Assembly: GCF_033118175.1 (NCBI RefSeq)
Contig: NC_083701.1
Coordinates: 11,737,501-11,801,500 of the forward strand
Reading direction: 5' to 3'
Source of the DNA: Dama dama
Taxonomy: Eukaryota; Chordata; Mammalia; Artiodactyla; Cervidae
Length of the DNA stretch: 64,000 bases
The position numbers were made by a program, and so were the translations under genes. The notes under the pieces were generated by a model. It saw only the letters and a program-made list of their open reading frames with translations. It was not told the origin of the DNA and made no database searches. Of the stretch, positions 43,561 to 53,981 are shown one piece after another. Each line of letters starts with the position of its first letter. Position 1 is the stretch's first letter.

Positions 43561-43865
43561 TTCCACAAACATCTACCTCCCACCTCCTTTTCTTGCATCG
43601 AGAAGCAAGGTCCCTGAGTAGCAAAGAAGTTAAGTAGACACTGTGTACTGTTTTGCCAGGGCTGCTGTAACAAGGTACCATAGGCTGTGTGGCTAAGAAA
43701 ACAAAAAATGGCTTCTTCACCATTCTGGAGGTAGACTTCCAAGATCAAGGTGTCAGCAGTGTTGGTTTCTTCTGAGGCTCCTCTCCTTGGCTTGAAGGTG
43801 GTCATGTTCTCCCCCTGTCCTCACATGGTTTTACTTCTGTGTATGTCTGTGTCCTAAACTTTTAT

Positions 43866-44039
43866 TTTTTAAAAAAATATTTATTTTTATTTATTATTTG
43901 GCTGTGCTGGGTCTTAGCTGCAGCAAGTGGGATCTTTAGTTGTGGCATGTGGGATCTAGTTCCGTGACTAGGGATTGAACCCAGACGACCTGCGTTGGGA
44001 GTGTGGTGTCTTGGACACTGAACCATCGGGGAAGTCCCC
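43866..44039 (-). mobile_element. CHR-2-type tRNA-derived SINE
   Basis: 'atttggctgtgctgggtctt', 'gttccgtgactagggattga', 'gaaccatcggggaagtcccc'. Flanks 'ctaaacttttat' and 'ctaaactcttat'. Confidence 0.9.
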
Positions 44040-44119
44040 CTAAACTCTTATAAGGACGCCAGTCATGATGGATTATGGGCTCCCCTAATTGCGTCATTCC
44101 AGCTTGATTACCTTTTTAA

Positions 44120-44355
44120 TAAAAAACTTCCTTAGTGGCTCAGACGGTAAATTCCCTGGCTTCCCTGGTAGCTCAGAAGGTGACAGAGGAGACCGGGGTT
44201 TAATCCCTGAGTAGGGAAGATCCCCTGGAGAAGGGAATAGCAACCCACTCCAGTATTCTTGCCTGGAGAATCCCATGGACAGAGGAGTCTGGCAGACTAC
44301 AGTCCATGGGGTTGCAAAGAGTCAGACATGACTGAGTGACTAACACTTTCACTTC
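44120..44355 (+). mobile_element. Bov-tA SINE with duplicated head and TSD
   Basis: A partial head 'cttccttagtggctcagacg' precedes a second full head 'ggcttccctggtagctcaga', then 'gagaatcccatggacagagg' and 'agagtcagacatgactgagt'. TSD ACCTTTTTAA at 44110-44119 and 44356-44365. Confidence 0.93.
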
Positions 44356-44365
44356 ACCTTTTTAA

Positions 44366-44731
44366 AGATCCCACATCTAAATACAGTTACACTCTAAGGT
44401 ACTAGGGGTTAGGATAAATTCAGCCCATAGCACAAGAGGTTTCTGGTTGGCACCATTGCAAACATATAGCTGATTCTGCATATAAAAGAGCAGTTAATTC
44501 CCTCCCATTTTCCCTTCTCCAGATTCCCTGAATGGGCAGCATGTAAGCTGACCCTTGACTGTTCTGCCCTCATTTTCCTTTGGCCTACATCTCATCACCC
44601 CGACTGGATACAAAGCCCCTTGAGGCCAGAGTGTTCTTGCCACATTGTGGCTCGTTTCACCATGGTGGGCACACAAGAAATACTAAGAGTGTGTTCCTTT
44701 CATTCACCACATATCCTGGAATATACAGCAG
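44366..44731. other. rest of the ancient relic plus unique sequence
   Basis: 44480-44700 is possibly L2-like ('ccagagtgttcttgccacat', 'gtgggcacacaagaaatact'), otherwise unassigned. Confidence 0.35.
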
Positions 44732-44950
44732 GACTTCCTAGGTGGCTCAGTGGTAAAGAATCTGCCTGCCAGTGAAGGAAACACAGGAAATGCGGGTTCA
44801 ATCCTTGGGTTGGGAAGATCCCTTGGAGGAGGAGATGGCTACCCATCTCCAGTATTCTGGAGCTTGGGAAATCCCATGGACAGAGGAACCTGGCGGGCTA
44901 CAGTCCATAGAGTCACAAAGAGTAGGACAAAACTGAGTGACTGAGCATGC
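44732..44950 (+). mobile_element. Bov-tA SINE
   Basis: 'gacttcctaggtggctcagt', 'ttgggaagatcccttggagg', 'cagtccatagagtcacaaag', 'gagtgactgagcatgc'. Confidence 0.93.
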
Positions 44951-45194
44951 CTATGATATAGTTGGGGCTCTCAGTGAGATTTCGTGGATTCTTCAGCAGA
45001 CATGTACTGAGCATGAGTAATACAGTCTTTGTTCTTGAGTGTTTCATAGACTAATACACATCATTTCAGATCAATAAACATAATTTCATTGAAGTATGGC
45101 AGAGGTAGAGAGAGAGAGATACAGAAGTTTATCTAGGCAGGGTCTGGAGTTTGGGAGGAGAGGCAGATGGTCTAGGAAGGCTAGTATTCTTAAG
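44951..45194. other. unique sequence
   Basis: A short (AG)n tract lies near 45107-45119. Otherwise an old 'gtactgagcatgagtaatac' type repeat. Confidence 0.35.
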
Positions 45195-45345
45195 GCTTGC
45201 TGCTGAAATCGTGGTCCACAGATCAACATCATGACATCCCCTGGGAACTTGTTATACATGCAGAATTTCAGGCTCAGACCCAGACTATGGGATCAGAATC
45301 TGCTCTGTTTCTGGGCTTGGAGCTCAGGCACTGAAAGCTAAAGCA
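45195..45345. mobile_element. MER5A-type hAT element
   Basis: 'gaaatcgtggtccacagatc', 'ctgggaacttgttatacatg', 'atgggatcagaatctgctct' match the MER5A layout. Confidence 0.75.
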
Positions 45346-45499
45346 CCCACAAGGGATGGACTATAAATGAGTACAATAAGTGAATGTAAGAAAAATCCTA
45401 TAGCATTTAGTCTGTGTTTTATTTACCCCTCCCTTTCCTAAAGCTAAAATATGGCAGAGATTTATGGCAACAAAAAGTAAGTTCTCCTTCTTCTGTATT

Positions 45500-45880
45500 A
45501 GAGTTATGTCAGAGATAGTTTTCCAGTTGGAAGTTATATGTCTCCATCCACCTAGCATCTGGGGGAGTGGTGGGGATGTGACTAGTTCTGACCAGTGAAG
45601 TGTGTGGGGAAATTATATATGTTTCCATCTGTGCCTGGGCTTATAGAAAGCAGATAGGGTTTTTTCTACTCTCTCTCCACTTTTTGACTGAAGGCCAGAT
45701 AGCAAAACTTGAGGGAATGGCACAATTACAAGATGGAAGGAACTTGGGTCCTTAAATCACCATCTAGAGGAAAGCCACCATCATGGACTATTACAAGAAC
45801 ATGAAATAAACTTATTTCATTAAGCCATGGATATTTGGAATTTTGTTAATTACAGCAGCCAGTGTTACTCTGATACGCAT
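45500..45880 (+). mobile_element. MaLR-type LTR relic
   Basis: 'gaaggaacttgggtccttaa', 'gaacatgaaataaacttatt', 'cattaagccatggatatttg', 'aattacagcagccagtgtta' give a MaLR LTR end with its AATAAA. Confidence 0.55.
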
Positions 45881-46479
45881 GGACCAGATATTTACTACAA
45901 GGACGACAATAATATAATTGTACAACCAAGTGGAAATGACATGGAGTTTTGATAAGGCAGTAGGGAGTGGTGGGGACTGTGGTGAACTGGCACCTGCTTG
46001 CTCTGTGTAAGGAGGAAGAAGGCTTTATCAGTTCTACCTGATTACTCCTTTGTACAAGTAGAGGCTCAGTGTGGTCAGAATTTCCAATTTTAAAATTCAG
46101 TCTCACTTAGGAAAAAAAAGCAATGAGGTGCCAAATAAAACACGTCTATGAGATCAGTCTGTCCCATGGGTCATCAGATTGCAAATTCCATACTAGCTGG
46201 TAGAGGTACCAGCTAGCCCACCTCTTTGCCTCCCTGTTGCCACCACTAGTCCTTTCACAGACGAGGAAGCTCTGAGAGTTTATGGAATAAGGGACTGTTC
46301 CTGGTGAGCGCACATGAAACGTTGCTTGCATGACTGAGCAAAGTGGAAGGTGGAAGTCGGTGTTCAGGCCTCCAGGGCTGTAGTAAGGTTCCTGTTCCTA
46401 CCACTGCTGCTACCCTAGTACCAGTATTTATACACTGCCGCTGCTGCAGAATAACTGGTATTATTGTTTTGCCCTCCCA
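45881..46479. other. unique sequence
   Basis: No recognised feature. Frames at 45846-46482 have no family resemblance. Confidence 0.35.
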
Positions 46480-46605
46480 CATTCATTTTCCCTTTTTATT
46501 TAACCCTTATAACACCCTGTGGAGGTAGCATCAGCACACCCATTCTACCAGAGGGAAAAATGAGATCCAGAGAAGTGACTTGCTAAAGGTCACTTAGTTC
46601 ACAGT
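46480..46605 (-). mobile_element. MIR relic
   Basis: 'aacccttataacaccctgtg', 'gatccagagaagtgacttgc', 'aaaggtcacttagttcacag'. The SINE next door inserted at its far end. Confidence 0.7.
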
Positions 46606-46623
46606 CCCAGAGTCGAGTCTTTT

Positions 46624-46939
46624 TTAAAAAATAATTTTACTTATTTATTCATTTTTTGTGTGGCTGTACTGGGTTTTCGTTGCTGTGTGGGCTTTCCTCT
46701 AGCTGCGGCAAGCTGGGGCTTCTCTCTGTTTGTGGTGTGCAGGCTTCTCATTGCGCGGCTTCTCTTGAGGAGCATCAGGCTCTAGGGTACCCAGGCTTCA
46801 GCAGTTGCAGCTCACGGGCTCAGTAGCTGTGGCTCCCGGGCTCAGTTTCTATGCAGTGCATCGGATCTTCCTGGATCAGGGACCGAACCCGTGTCTCCTT
46901 CATGGACAGGCAGATTGTCTCCTTCATGGGCAGGTGAGC
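46624..46939 (-). mobile_element. tRNA-derived SINE, long form, with 18-bp TSD
   Basis: 'gtgtggctgtactgggtttt', 'ggcttctcattgcgcggctt', 'ggatcagggaccgaacccgt'. Repeats CCCAGAGTCGAGTCTTTT (46606-46623) and CCCAGAGTTGAATCTTTT (46940-46957). Its head end carries an extra internal copy of 'gtctccttcatgg'. Confidence 0.93.
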
Positions 46940-46957
46940 CCCAGAGTTGAATCTTTT

Positions 46958-47319
46958 GAGCTTTGCTGCTTGAGCCTGAGGAACATCCCAGGCCACCTTA
47001 CATTGTCCAGCAAAGGTCAAACCAGACACATCAGAGTTGCGTAGGTTCAGAATATACGAGTGGAGAAGGCTACTTTGACCTGTCAGCCTGGTGAGAGACT
47101 CCGTTTCTTTATTTCAAGGGGGCTTTATAGAGTGGGAAGGAGGAATATGGAGTGAAGGAAAGGGGAATCAGTTACTTCCCCTTTTTGCCTTATATGTGGG
47201 CAGAAAGGGTATGGTACCCATCAACTAGGCTGGTGGGAGTTATATTCCCTCTTCATTGCTGAGCAGAGAATAAGATGCTCTTCAGGGGGCCCTAAGCATC
47301 TCTGAAGCAATTGGTACCT
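46958..47319. other. unique sequence
   Basis: 47090-47190 is purine-rich. Nothing recognised. Confidence 0.3.
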
Positions 47320-47430
47320 CTGGCTGGATCTTTGTAACTGTTTAGTCACCTTACGCTTTTTGAGACTTGGTTTCCTCAACTATAACGTGCTGAGCCTAGA
47401 ATGGTACCCACAGTGGAGCCTAATCACAGG
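47320..47430 (+). mobile_element. MIR fragment
   Basis: 'gagacttggtttcctcaact' and 'ctagaatggtacccacagtg' in sense. Confidence 0.5.
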
Positions 47431-47460
47431 CTTCAGGAGAGAGTAGATGGTGAGGGCTGT

Positions 47461-48060
47461 GCTAGGCGCAGAGCAGATCCACGGTGAATGTCTATCCCAC
47501 CAGCCAGCAGCTCTGAAAGCGTTTTGTGGACGGGCTTGAATGCACCGTACTCAGACGAGCAATGATGACTCCACGGGCTGCGGCATCTGCCGGCTCGCCC
47601 CGAGTCTGTCCCGGGACTGCCAGGCCTGGGCCGCGGACGCCCTTCTGGATCAGAGGCCAGCTTTGCAAAGAGGAGCACACAACCCCGTCTATTCAGAGGC
47701 TCGCGGGCTGCTCCTGCCAGAGCCCACGAGGCGTTTGGATGCAGAAAGCTATTGAAGGGAGGCCACAAAGACACGTTTTCTCCCCCGTGGCCTGGAGAGA
47801 AGACAGGACGGCCGAGGCACAAGAAGACGGTTGTTTCCCATCAGCCGGCAGCCGGCAAATTCTGTCCGAGCCGCCGAAGGAGAGAAGTCGGCAAAACACC
47901 CCGGACAAACAGGAGCTCTGGCGCGGGCAGGAGATAAAAGATAAGGAGGGCGGCCGCCCGGGCACACAGGCCCCCTTCAGGAGGGCTGGCAGCCGCGCAC
48001 GGCCCATTGTTGGGACCCGCGGGCTCCGACGACGGAGGCTTTCTTCTTTCTCTCCTTAAA
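47461..48060. promoter_or_regulatory. CpG island
   Basis: A hand count gives about 45 CpG in 600 bp at roughly 60% G+C, so observed/expected is well above 0.6. Nowhere else in the window is close. No transposon explains it. CpG density falls off but continues to about 48440. A plus-strand 177-codon frame (47526-48059) and a minus 129-codon frame (47433-47822) cross it. Both are arginine/proline-rich with no known domain and are best read as effects of high G+C. Likely roles are a promoter (for example of a lncRNA or an alternative first exon) or a CpG-rich enhancer. Confidence 0.65.
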
Positions 48061-48444
48061 GGAAGAATTTATGTCAGAGGAAAGAGGGGATTGTGTTGTG
48101 TGAAGAGCGCTTGCCAAACGAAAATCTTTGCTTCTTAAAATAGCGGGGCACACATTCAAACTGGCCCTTTGTCCTGGTGGTGGAGAAGATGCGGGGGGGC
48201 GCGGGCGCTCCGTTTCAGATCTGGCTCCCTTCTTGGCTTGGCTGAACGGCTGCGGTTCTTGCTGCTGTTTATGCTTCCCGAAAATGGAAGCCGGTTGCTT
48301 CAGTGGTTGTTTCTGTTCTAATCTGGGCTTCTATCCCCTGAGACGGTAGCCATTCATCTCTGTGGGTGGCCTTTTGTCTCCACCCCTGCTTTTGTCTACC
48401 TAGTCCCCGCCGCCCGCCCCCATCCCCCCGCCGCCTTTTTGGAA
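48061..48444. other. flank of the CpG island
   Basis: Repeat-free, with a second small CpG cluster at 48190-48300 and C-rich 'cgccgcccgcccccatcccc' near 48409-48428. May belong to the same regulatory unit. Confidence 0.45.
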
Positions 48445-48640
48445 TATTTTTATTTGTTTATTTGGCTGCTCCAAATATGAGTTGCGGCATGTGGGATCTT
48501 AGATCCTTTAGGTGCACCGTGAAGGATCTGTTTAGTTGCAGTGTTTGGAATCTAGTTCCCTGACCAGGGATCGAACCCAGGTCCCCTGCGCTGGGAGCAC
48601 ATGGCGTCTTAGCCCCTGGACCACCAGGGAAGTCCCTATT
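48445..48640 (-). mobile_element. CHR-2-type tRNA-derived SINE
   Basis: 'gttgcggcatgtgggatctt', 'ttccctgaccagggatcgaa', 'ggaccaccagggaagtccct'. Confidence 0.93.
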
Positions 48641-48785
48641 ATGAGTTTTGAGTAGAGTTCCCTGTGCTGTACACGAGGTCCTTGTTTATCTGTTTTGTAT
48701 ACAGTGGTGTATATCTGTTAATCCCAACCTCCTAATTTATCCCTCCCTCCCTTCCCCTCTTTGGTAGCTCTAAGTTTGTAAAACC
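48641..48785 (-). mobile_element. L1 3' end fragment
   Basis: 'gagtagagttccctgtgctg', 'cttgtttatctgttttgtat', 'ctgttaatcccaacctccta'. Confidence 0.8.
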
Positions 48786-48794
48786 CCTTACTTT

Positions 48795-49030
48795 AAATCC
48801 ATAAATAGGACTTATTTTGAGATAGGCACTGTGCTACATAATTTTATATTTAGTTTTTTTTTTTTTTTTTAACATAATCCACACATCTTTTGGCCAATAG
48901 GTATTATTGCCTTCATTTAGCAGATGAAGAAACCAAGTCTCAAGGAGGCTAAATAACCTGCCTTAGGGTCACTCAGTGACCTAGGCAGGGTTTGAATCTG
49001 ATTCTGTCCACTTCCACACCCCAAGTTCTT
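48795..49030 (-). mobile_element. MIR relic
   Basis: 'gtattattgccttcatttag', 'gatgaagaaaccaagtctca', 'gcagggtttgaatctgattc'. A T-run (about 48857-48873) interrupts it and may be a tail-only insertion. Confidence 0.78.
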
Positions 49031-50056
49031 TTCCTTCTTTGCATTGCATCATCCAGCGGAGACAGCAGCCTTTAGTGCAGTCTATCTACATGTTATATGT
49101 AAAGGTTTATTCTAAATTAATTATTTATACTTCTGTTCTTTTATTTTCCATTTCTGCCAGATTTCCCCTTTCACACTGAATCTCGCTTTGTTCATCAGGT
49201 TGAGGTCGAGGAAGTCAGGCAGAAGTTAGAATGATTTAACTTCTGTGCTCAGAAGGCTCTAGAATAGCTAGTTATAAATTTCTTCCTATCCCTCCCCCAT
49301 GAATCCTCTTTGGAAAATGAAAGGATTGCAACCTGACCCTCTCTTTTCCTCTTTGATTCTCATTGCATTCTTTTTGGATTAAGAGTGTCCAGTTTCCTTG
49401 GGAGGAATAAAATATGGCCATCTAAGTGACAAGGGTACAAGCCCCTTTAGTAAACTCCTTAATGGGAGTGTTTATGAGTGTTTTCACCTCATTGAGCTTT
49501 TTATTTCACTAAGATTCTTTCATCCATCCAAGCAGGTGAAAAAAATGGAAAAATGATGGTAGAGAAAAGAAGAGCTTTAGGGAACTTGAAAGAGAAAACC
49601 CCAAGAAGCTGTCCCATATTTATTTGCTTCTAAGATACTAACCATCATGTTAGTAACAAAAGGACAAGCATTTTTACCCTGATTAGCAGTGTGTATGTAA
49701 AATAGGTCAATTACTAAGAGAAATGGCCACTTTACTTAGCCATTTATTTCATCATTCACTTATGCATCGCTGTTCATTTATTCATTAAATAGTTTGAGCA
49801 TCTATTTTAGAAGTCCTGTCTTTAACTTTAGCAGGACCTATATTTGACCAGTTAATCAACAAAGATTTTAAAGGAAGGGAATTATTTAAAAAAATACATG
49901 TATAATTAAAACTTCTTGTTTGCTTTTACTTAAAACTTATGTCTGTATGTTCATTCACCCATCTTCTGATATTATCATTTGTGAACTGGTTTTTATCTTT
50001 CTTGCAAAGAAATAAAATAGACACCCAACACACCCCAGTTCCTAGTTCTATTTTTT
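49031..50056. other. unique sequence
   Basis: About 1 kb without a confident repeat. AT-leaning, and no gene recognised. Confidence 0.4.
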
Positions 50057-50068
50057 TTAAAGTAGATG

Positions 50069-50346
50069 CTGCTGTTGCTGCTGTTAAGTCATTTCAGTTG
50101 TGTCCGACTCTGTGCGACCCCATAGACAGCAGCCCACCAGGCTCCCCCGTCCCTGGGATTCTCCAGGCAAGGACACTGGAGTGGGTTGCCATTTCCTTCT
50201 CCAATGCGTGGAAGTGAAATGTGAAAGGGAAGTCGCTCAGTCGTGTCTGACTCTTTGAGACCCCATGGAGTGCAACCTCCCAGGCTCCTCTGTCCATGGG
50301 ATTTTCCAGGCAAGAGTACTGGAGTGGGTTGCCATTGCCTTCTCCG
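50069..50346 (-). mobile_element. Bov-A2 dimeric SINE with perfect 12-bp TSD
   Basis: Two Bov-A units: 'gtcatttcagttgtgtccga' with 'ctccaggcaaggacactgga', then 'aagtcgctcagtcgtgtctg' with 'ttttccaggcaagagtactg'. The repeat TTAAAGTAGATG is at 50057-50068 and 50347-50358. Confidence 0.96.
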
Positions 50347-50358
50347 TTAAAGTAGATG

Positions 50359-50744
50359 AGGAGCTTAACTTTCAAAGTAATTTGATTTCAGGCCTTGAAC
50401 TTTTTACAGTGTTTTCCCTTCCAAATGTTATGGTTGGTTAGCCCATAATTAATTCAACAAAAATTTTTAAAAATCATGACTTTATCAAATTTTTATAAAG
50501 AATTCAACAAAGGTTTCTTGGAAGCAACAGTTTTCTTTTTTCATACTCAGATTATTTTTTCATACTGAAATTATATTATCTGGTTTACAGATTATTAAAT
50601 AGTACTCCTATGAAATTGTTATAATATTAGTTAACTTTGCTACCTGGGCCAGATGGTTCTGTGTTTAGTGCTTGGCCTAAATTCACTTATTAATCATTAC
50701 AACCAGCCTGTAATATTATTATTCACCTCTTCCCAGGGGAGAAC
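50359..50744. other. unique AT-rich sequence
   Basis: No confident repeat. Direct repeat 'cacctcttcccag' lies near 50725 and 50743. Confidence 0.35.
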
Positions 50745-51000
50745 ACCTCTTCCCAGCTGGCCTATCCCTCTCATTACCCCTCTACCCTTGGCAACCACAA
50801 GTCTGATCCCAATGTCTGTGAGTGTGTTTCTGTTCTGTAGATAGACTCCTTTGTGTCATATTTTAGATTCCACATATAGGTGATATCATATGTTATTTCT
50901 CTTTCTGACTTAGTTTCTAGTTGCATCTATGTTGCTACAAAAGGCATGTTTTGTTCTTTTTTATGGCTGAGTAGTACTTCCATATTCCATTTTTTAATCT
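50745..51000 (-). mobile_element. L1 3' region
   Basis: 'cttggcaaccacaagtctga', 'tctgtgagtgtgtttctgtt', 'agattccacatataggtgat', 'atggctgagtagtacttcca'. Confidence 0.85.
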
Positions 51001-51113
51001 GAACTTCCCATAATTTAATGTATAAAGATGACAAATGCCACCTTTACATGTATTCGCATCAGGAGTCTTTCCTTTCTGACTTGCTTGATACAAAATGTCT
51101 TTCCGTTTTGCAG

Positions 51114-51261
51114 ATTAAGCGACACTCCCCAAAGCTATTCTGCAAAAGTTGGCAGCCTCAGCAGCGTGATTGACATGCTAGAAAGAATAATAGGAGGGAA
51201 GTGTTTCCTAACTGATTCAGAGAAAATATCTTATTTTTACCAACTTTACAAGAATGTGTGA
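51114..51261 (+). CDS. candidate terminal coding exon, gene unknown
   Basis: A polypyrimidine tract and acceptor ('tgtctttccgttttgcag', ending 51113) precede an open frame of about 48 codons that ends at a TGA (51259-51261). Residues include SYSAKVGSLSSVIDMLERI and DSEKISYFYQLYKNV. The composition looks coding, with an amphipathic 'SVIDMLERI' helix. The frame also stays open upstream of the acceptor to 51028. No good donor follows, so it would be a last exon. I do not recognise the protein and see no AATAAA close downstream. It could be chance or a pseudoexon. Confidence 0.22.
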
Positions 51262-51739
51262 TTTTGTGACCATAGTGCTAAAACTCCTGTCTGAGGCCTT
51301 TTTTTAGCTTCTTTAGCTGAAAAGACTTGGCAGGGGAAGCCTAAGCTTAAACCAAGTCCTAAAGGACAGGCGAAATTTAGCTAGATAGATGCACAGATAC
51401 AGGAAAGGGAAGATCTTCCAAGCAGAGGTCGTGATTGGCTTCAGCACAGATGTGTGAGAGGGCATGGAGTGTTCTGGAAAATGCCCGTCATTCAGTTTGG
51501 GGGGTGGAGTAGGGGGAGAGGGAGACTATTCAGCAGATGAGAGAGTTGTTAGGAACACCACAGGCTTTATCCTGAGGCCAGGGGAGTCCAACCAAAGAGG
51601 TATGACAGAGGGATGACAGAAGAGAGATGACAGAAGTTTGGATCTATGTCTTGGATTTTCTTGAGGGCTGCCTTGAGGAGAGTTGGATGGGAGAACAAGA
51701 GTGACTGCTTCAATCTTTTTTTGTTTTGTTTTGTTTTAA
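51262..51739. other. unassigned, part old repeat
   Basis: 51530-51715 resembles the ancient repeat type also suspected at 60250-62030. (TTTTG)n-like tract at about 51717-51737. Confidence 0.35.
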
Positions 51740-51985
51740 AGCAAATTTTTATCACCATATTCCACGAGACCAGGACTATCCAGTAAACTTCCTGTGATGA
51801 GGGATTTCTGAGATGTTCTCTATCTACCATCCAATATGGCAGCCCCCGTTACATGTGGCTCTCGAGTGCTTGAAATGTGTCAAGTGTGGCTGAGTAACTA
51901 TGTTTTTAATCTAACTTTAATTTTTAAAAATGTAGATAGTCACACACATGCTAATGGCTCCCATATGGAACAGCACAGGCCTGGA
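51740..51985. mobile_element. ancient hAT-like DNA element
   Basis: 'gttacatgtggctctcgagt', 'cttgaaatgtgtcaagtgtg', 'taatggctcccatatggaac' and 'agcacaggcc' match the same family as 17455-17965. Confidence 0.65.
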
Positions 51986-52214
51986 CCCTCAAAGAAACAC
52001 TATGGGATAGACAGGCTCATCAGGCTAAGCTTAAAGAGAAATTTCAAATTTTAAAGACTCATTGCAGACCTTCAGAAGGATTTTAAGCTTTTCAAGACAT
52101 AGATACATGCCAACTTAATGGAACTTAGGATCAGAACAAAGCTTTGTATTAAAAGGGATGAGTGGGTACTAAGGAAATATTCAGAACGTGCAAAAAAACA
52201 AACAAAAAAATAGC
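51986..52214. other. unique sequence
   Basis: Old-repeat-like but unassigned. Confidence 0.3.
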
Positions 52215-52625
52215 TGTGAGGATTGATATTCATCGCAACACTGGTTGTAAACAACATAAATATGCAAATATATGAGACTGATTAAGAAAATGCATCCATG
52301 CAATAGAATAGATTCCATCTATGCAATGGACTGATATAAATAATGCAAAAGCATATTTATTTGAATAGAAAGATGTTTATGATATAACACTTAGTGGAGA
52401 AAGCATATTATAAAATGGCTATAAAATTTTTAATGAAAATATGCTTAGAGAAAGATCTGGAAGTACATGCATAAAATACATATACCCAGAGTGGTTATCT
52501 CTGAGTTGAAGGCAATTACTTCACTTTTGTCTTCCTTTTTTTTGGCCTTATCAGTATTATTACATATTTTTCTGCAACGAGTGTGTATTGCTTTTATAAT
52601 TAGAAAAATAAGAAAACAATAAAAT
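52215..52625 (+). mobile_element. old L1 3' region
   Basis: 'cgcaacactggttgtaaaca', 'aaaatgcatccatgcaatag', 'agtggttatctctgagttga' and 'tattattacatatttttctg' follow an old L1 3' UTR. Confidence 0.75.
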
Positions 52626-52774
52626 AACTTATTTTAAGACTCTTATAGGAGTGAAATAGAGGGCAAGATCTATTATGGTTCAGAATAGATAGCCCAGTAG
52701 ATGAGGGATAAGGTAGGCAGAAAAGCCTTCTTATCAAAGGTGAACTTAGAAAGAAAAGGAGGAAAGTAGGGGCA
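52626..52774. other. purine-rich unique spacer
   Basis: No feature recognised. Confidence 0.3.
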
Positions 52775-53020
52775 GAAGAAGGGAGCATTTACTGTGTGCT
52801 CCAAAGTAAGTGCTCACTCACACTGTATTTATATGTTATCTCTTTTTACCCTGGTGGTGACCAGATAAGTTAGGTACCATCATCATCCCATTTTACAGAT
52901 GAGGAGATTGAGACTCTGATAGGTTAAATGACCCGAGAAATAAAATCGGAAATCCTGAAGAGAGAAGACTGGGGATTTGAGCTTTGGCTTCAGTACTTAC
53001 TAGCTGTTGCTAGGTTTTGC
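52775..53020 (-). mobile_element. MIR relic
   Basis: 'catcatcatcccattttaca', 'gatgaggagattgagactct', 'gatttgagctttggcttcag'. Near full length. Confidence 0.82.
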
Positions 53021-53084
53021 CAGTGGGTGAATTTCATAATGTCCAGGCTCTCATTCATGTATCGGTTCGTGTAATATCTGTATG

Positions 53085-53200
53085 ATGACTAGGCCAGGAG
53101 CTCCATGGGGCAGGAATTATGTGTATTTAGATCATTGCATTTACCAGAGAACTTGGCACACAACAGGCTCTCAATTAATATATTGGACTGAATGATAGTG
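53085..53200 (+). mobile_element. L2 3' end
   Basis: 'gagctccatggggcaggaat', 'ggcacacaacaggctctcaa', 'tatattggactgaatga'. Confidence 0.75.
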
Positions 53201-53487
53201 TATCAGGGATCATGAATTCCTGACCATTTTACCTCATCGAGTGTTGGGAGAGACTCAAATGAGATAAGAGGCCTGATGGGACTTTGTAAACCATAGAATC
53301 ATGTGTCCAGGTCAGGGCTTTTGATTCTTGGAGATATTCCTTTTTTTTTTTTTCTGAGTGTCATCAGTAGTTTCAAGACAAATGAGCTTAGAACTGCTGA
53401 TAGTACTTCTACAATGAAGATTTAATCTAGAAACTCTTGGAATGTAGCAGGAAAACACAAAGTATTGATTTATTCTCTTTTAAGAAA
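53201..53487. other. unique sequence with T-run
   Basis: T-run at about 53340-53354, otherwise unassigned. Confidence 0.3.
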
Positions 53488-53690
53488 AGTGTTTATTTTT
53501 AATATTTACTTGGCTCTGCTGGGTCTTAGTTGCAGCACGTGGGATCTTCGATTTGCATTGCAGCATGCACAATCTTTTTAGTTACAACATGCGGGATCTA
53601 GTTCTCTGACCAGGAATTAAACCCTGGCCCTTCTGCACTGGGAGCACAGTGTTAGCCACTGGACCAGTAGGAAATTTTCTAATTTGTTCT
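53488..53690 (-). mobile_element. CHR-2-type tRNA-derived SINE
   Basis: 'gggtcttagttgcagcacgt', 'tctgaccaggaattaaaccc', 'cactggaccagtaggaaatt'. Head partly degraded. Confidence 0.85.
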
Positions 53691-53973
53691 TAAAGGAAGT
53701 TGTTAAGAGATTTTTGATTGTTAATGGGAACACTGGAGTTAATTAATACTTTTCAAAAATGTTTCCGAATGATCTCTTAATCTAACCAAACTATGAGATA
53801 GGTTGAGACATGGGAGGCGAAATCTGTGTGTTGTTAGTTGCATAATCACTTATCATCAGCTCCTAATACACATGTGAGGAAATGTTTATTTTTCTATTTC
53901 TGTGGTTAAGTGAAAGGAGATCAATTGTCATCTTGCAGAACTGGGTGAGGTTGAAAGAACAATTGGATACATC
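53691..53973. other. unique sequence
   Basis: Nothing recognised. Confidence 0.3.
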
Positions 53974-53981
53974 CTGGGTCC

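Larger units (their letters stand above)
43650..44440. mobile_element. ancient LTR/MER-type relic with two nested SINEs
   Basis: 'gccagggctgctgtaacaag', 'attctggaggtagacttcca', 'cttataaggacgccagtcat' and 'atctaaatacagttacactc' follow one known mammalian repeat in order. A CHR-2-type SINE and a Bov-tA interrupt it. Family not assigned. Confidence 0.6.
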
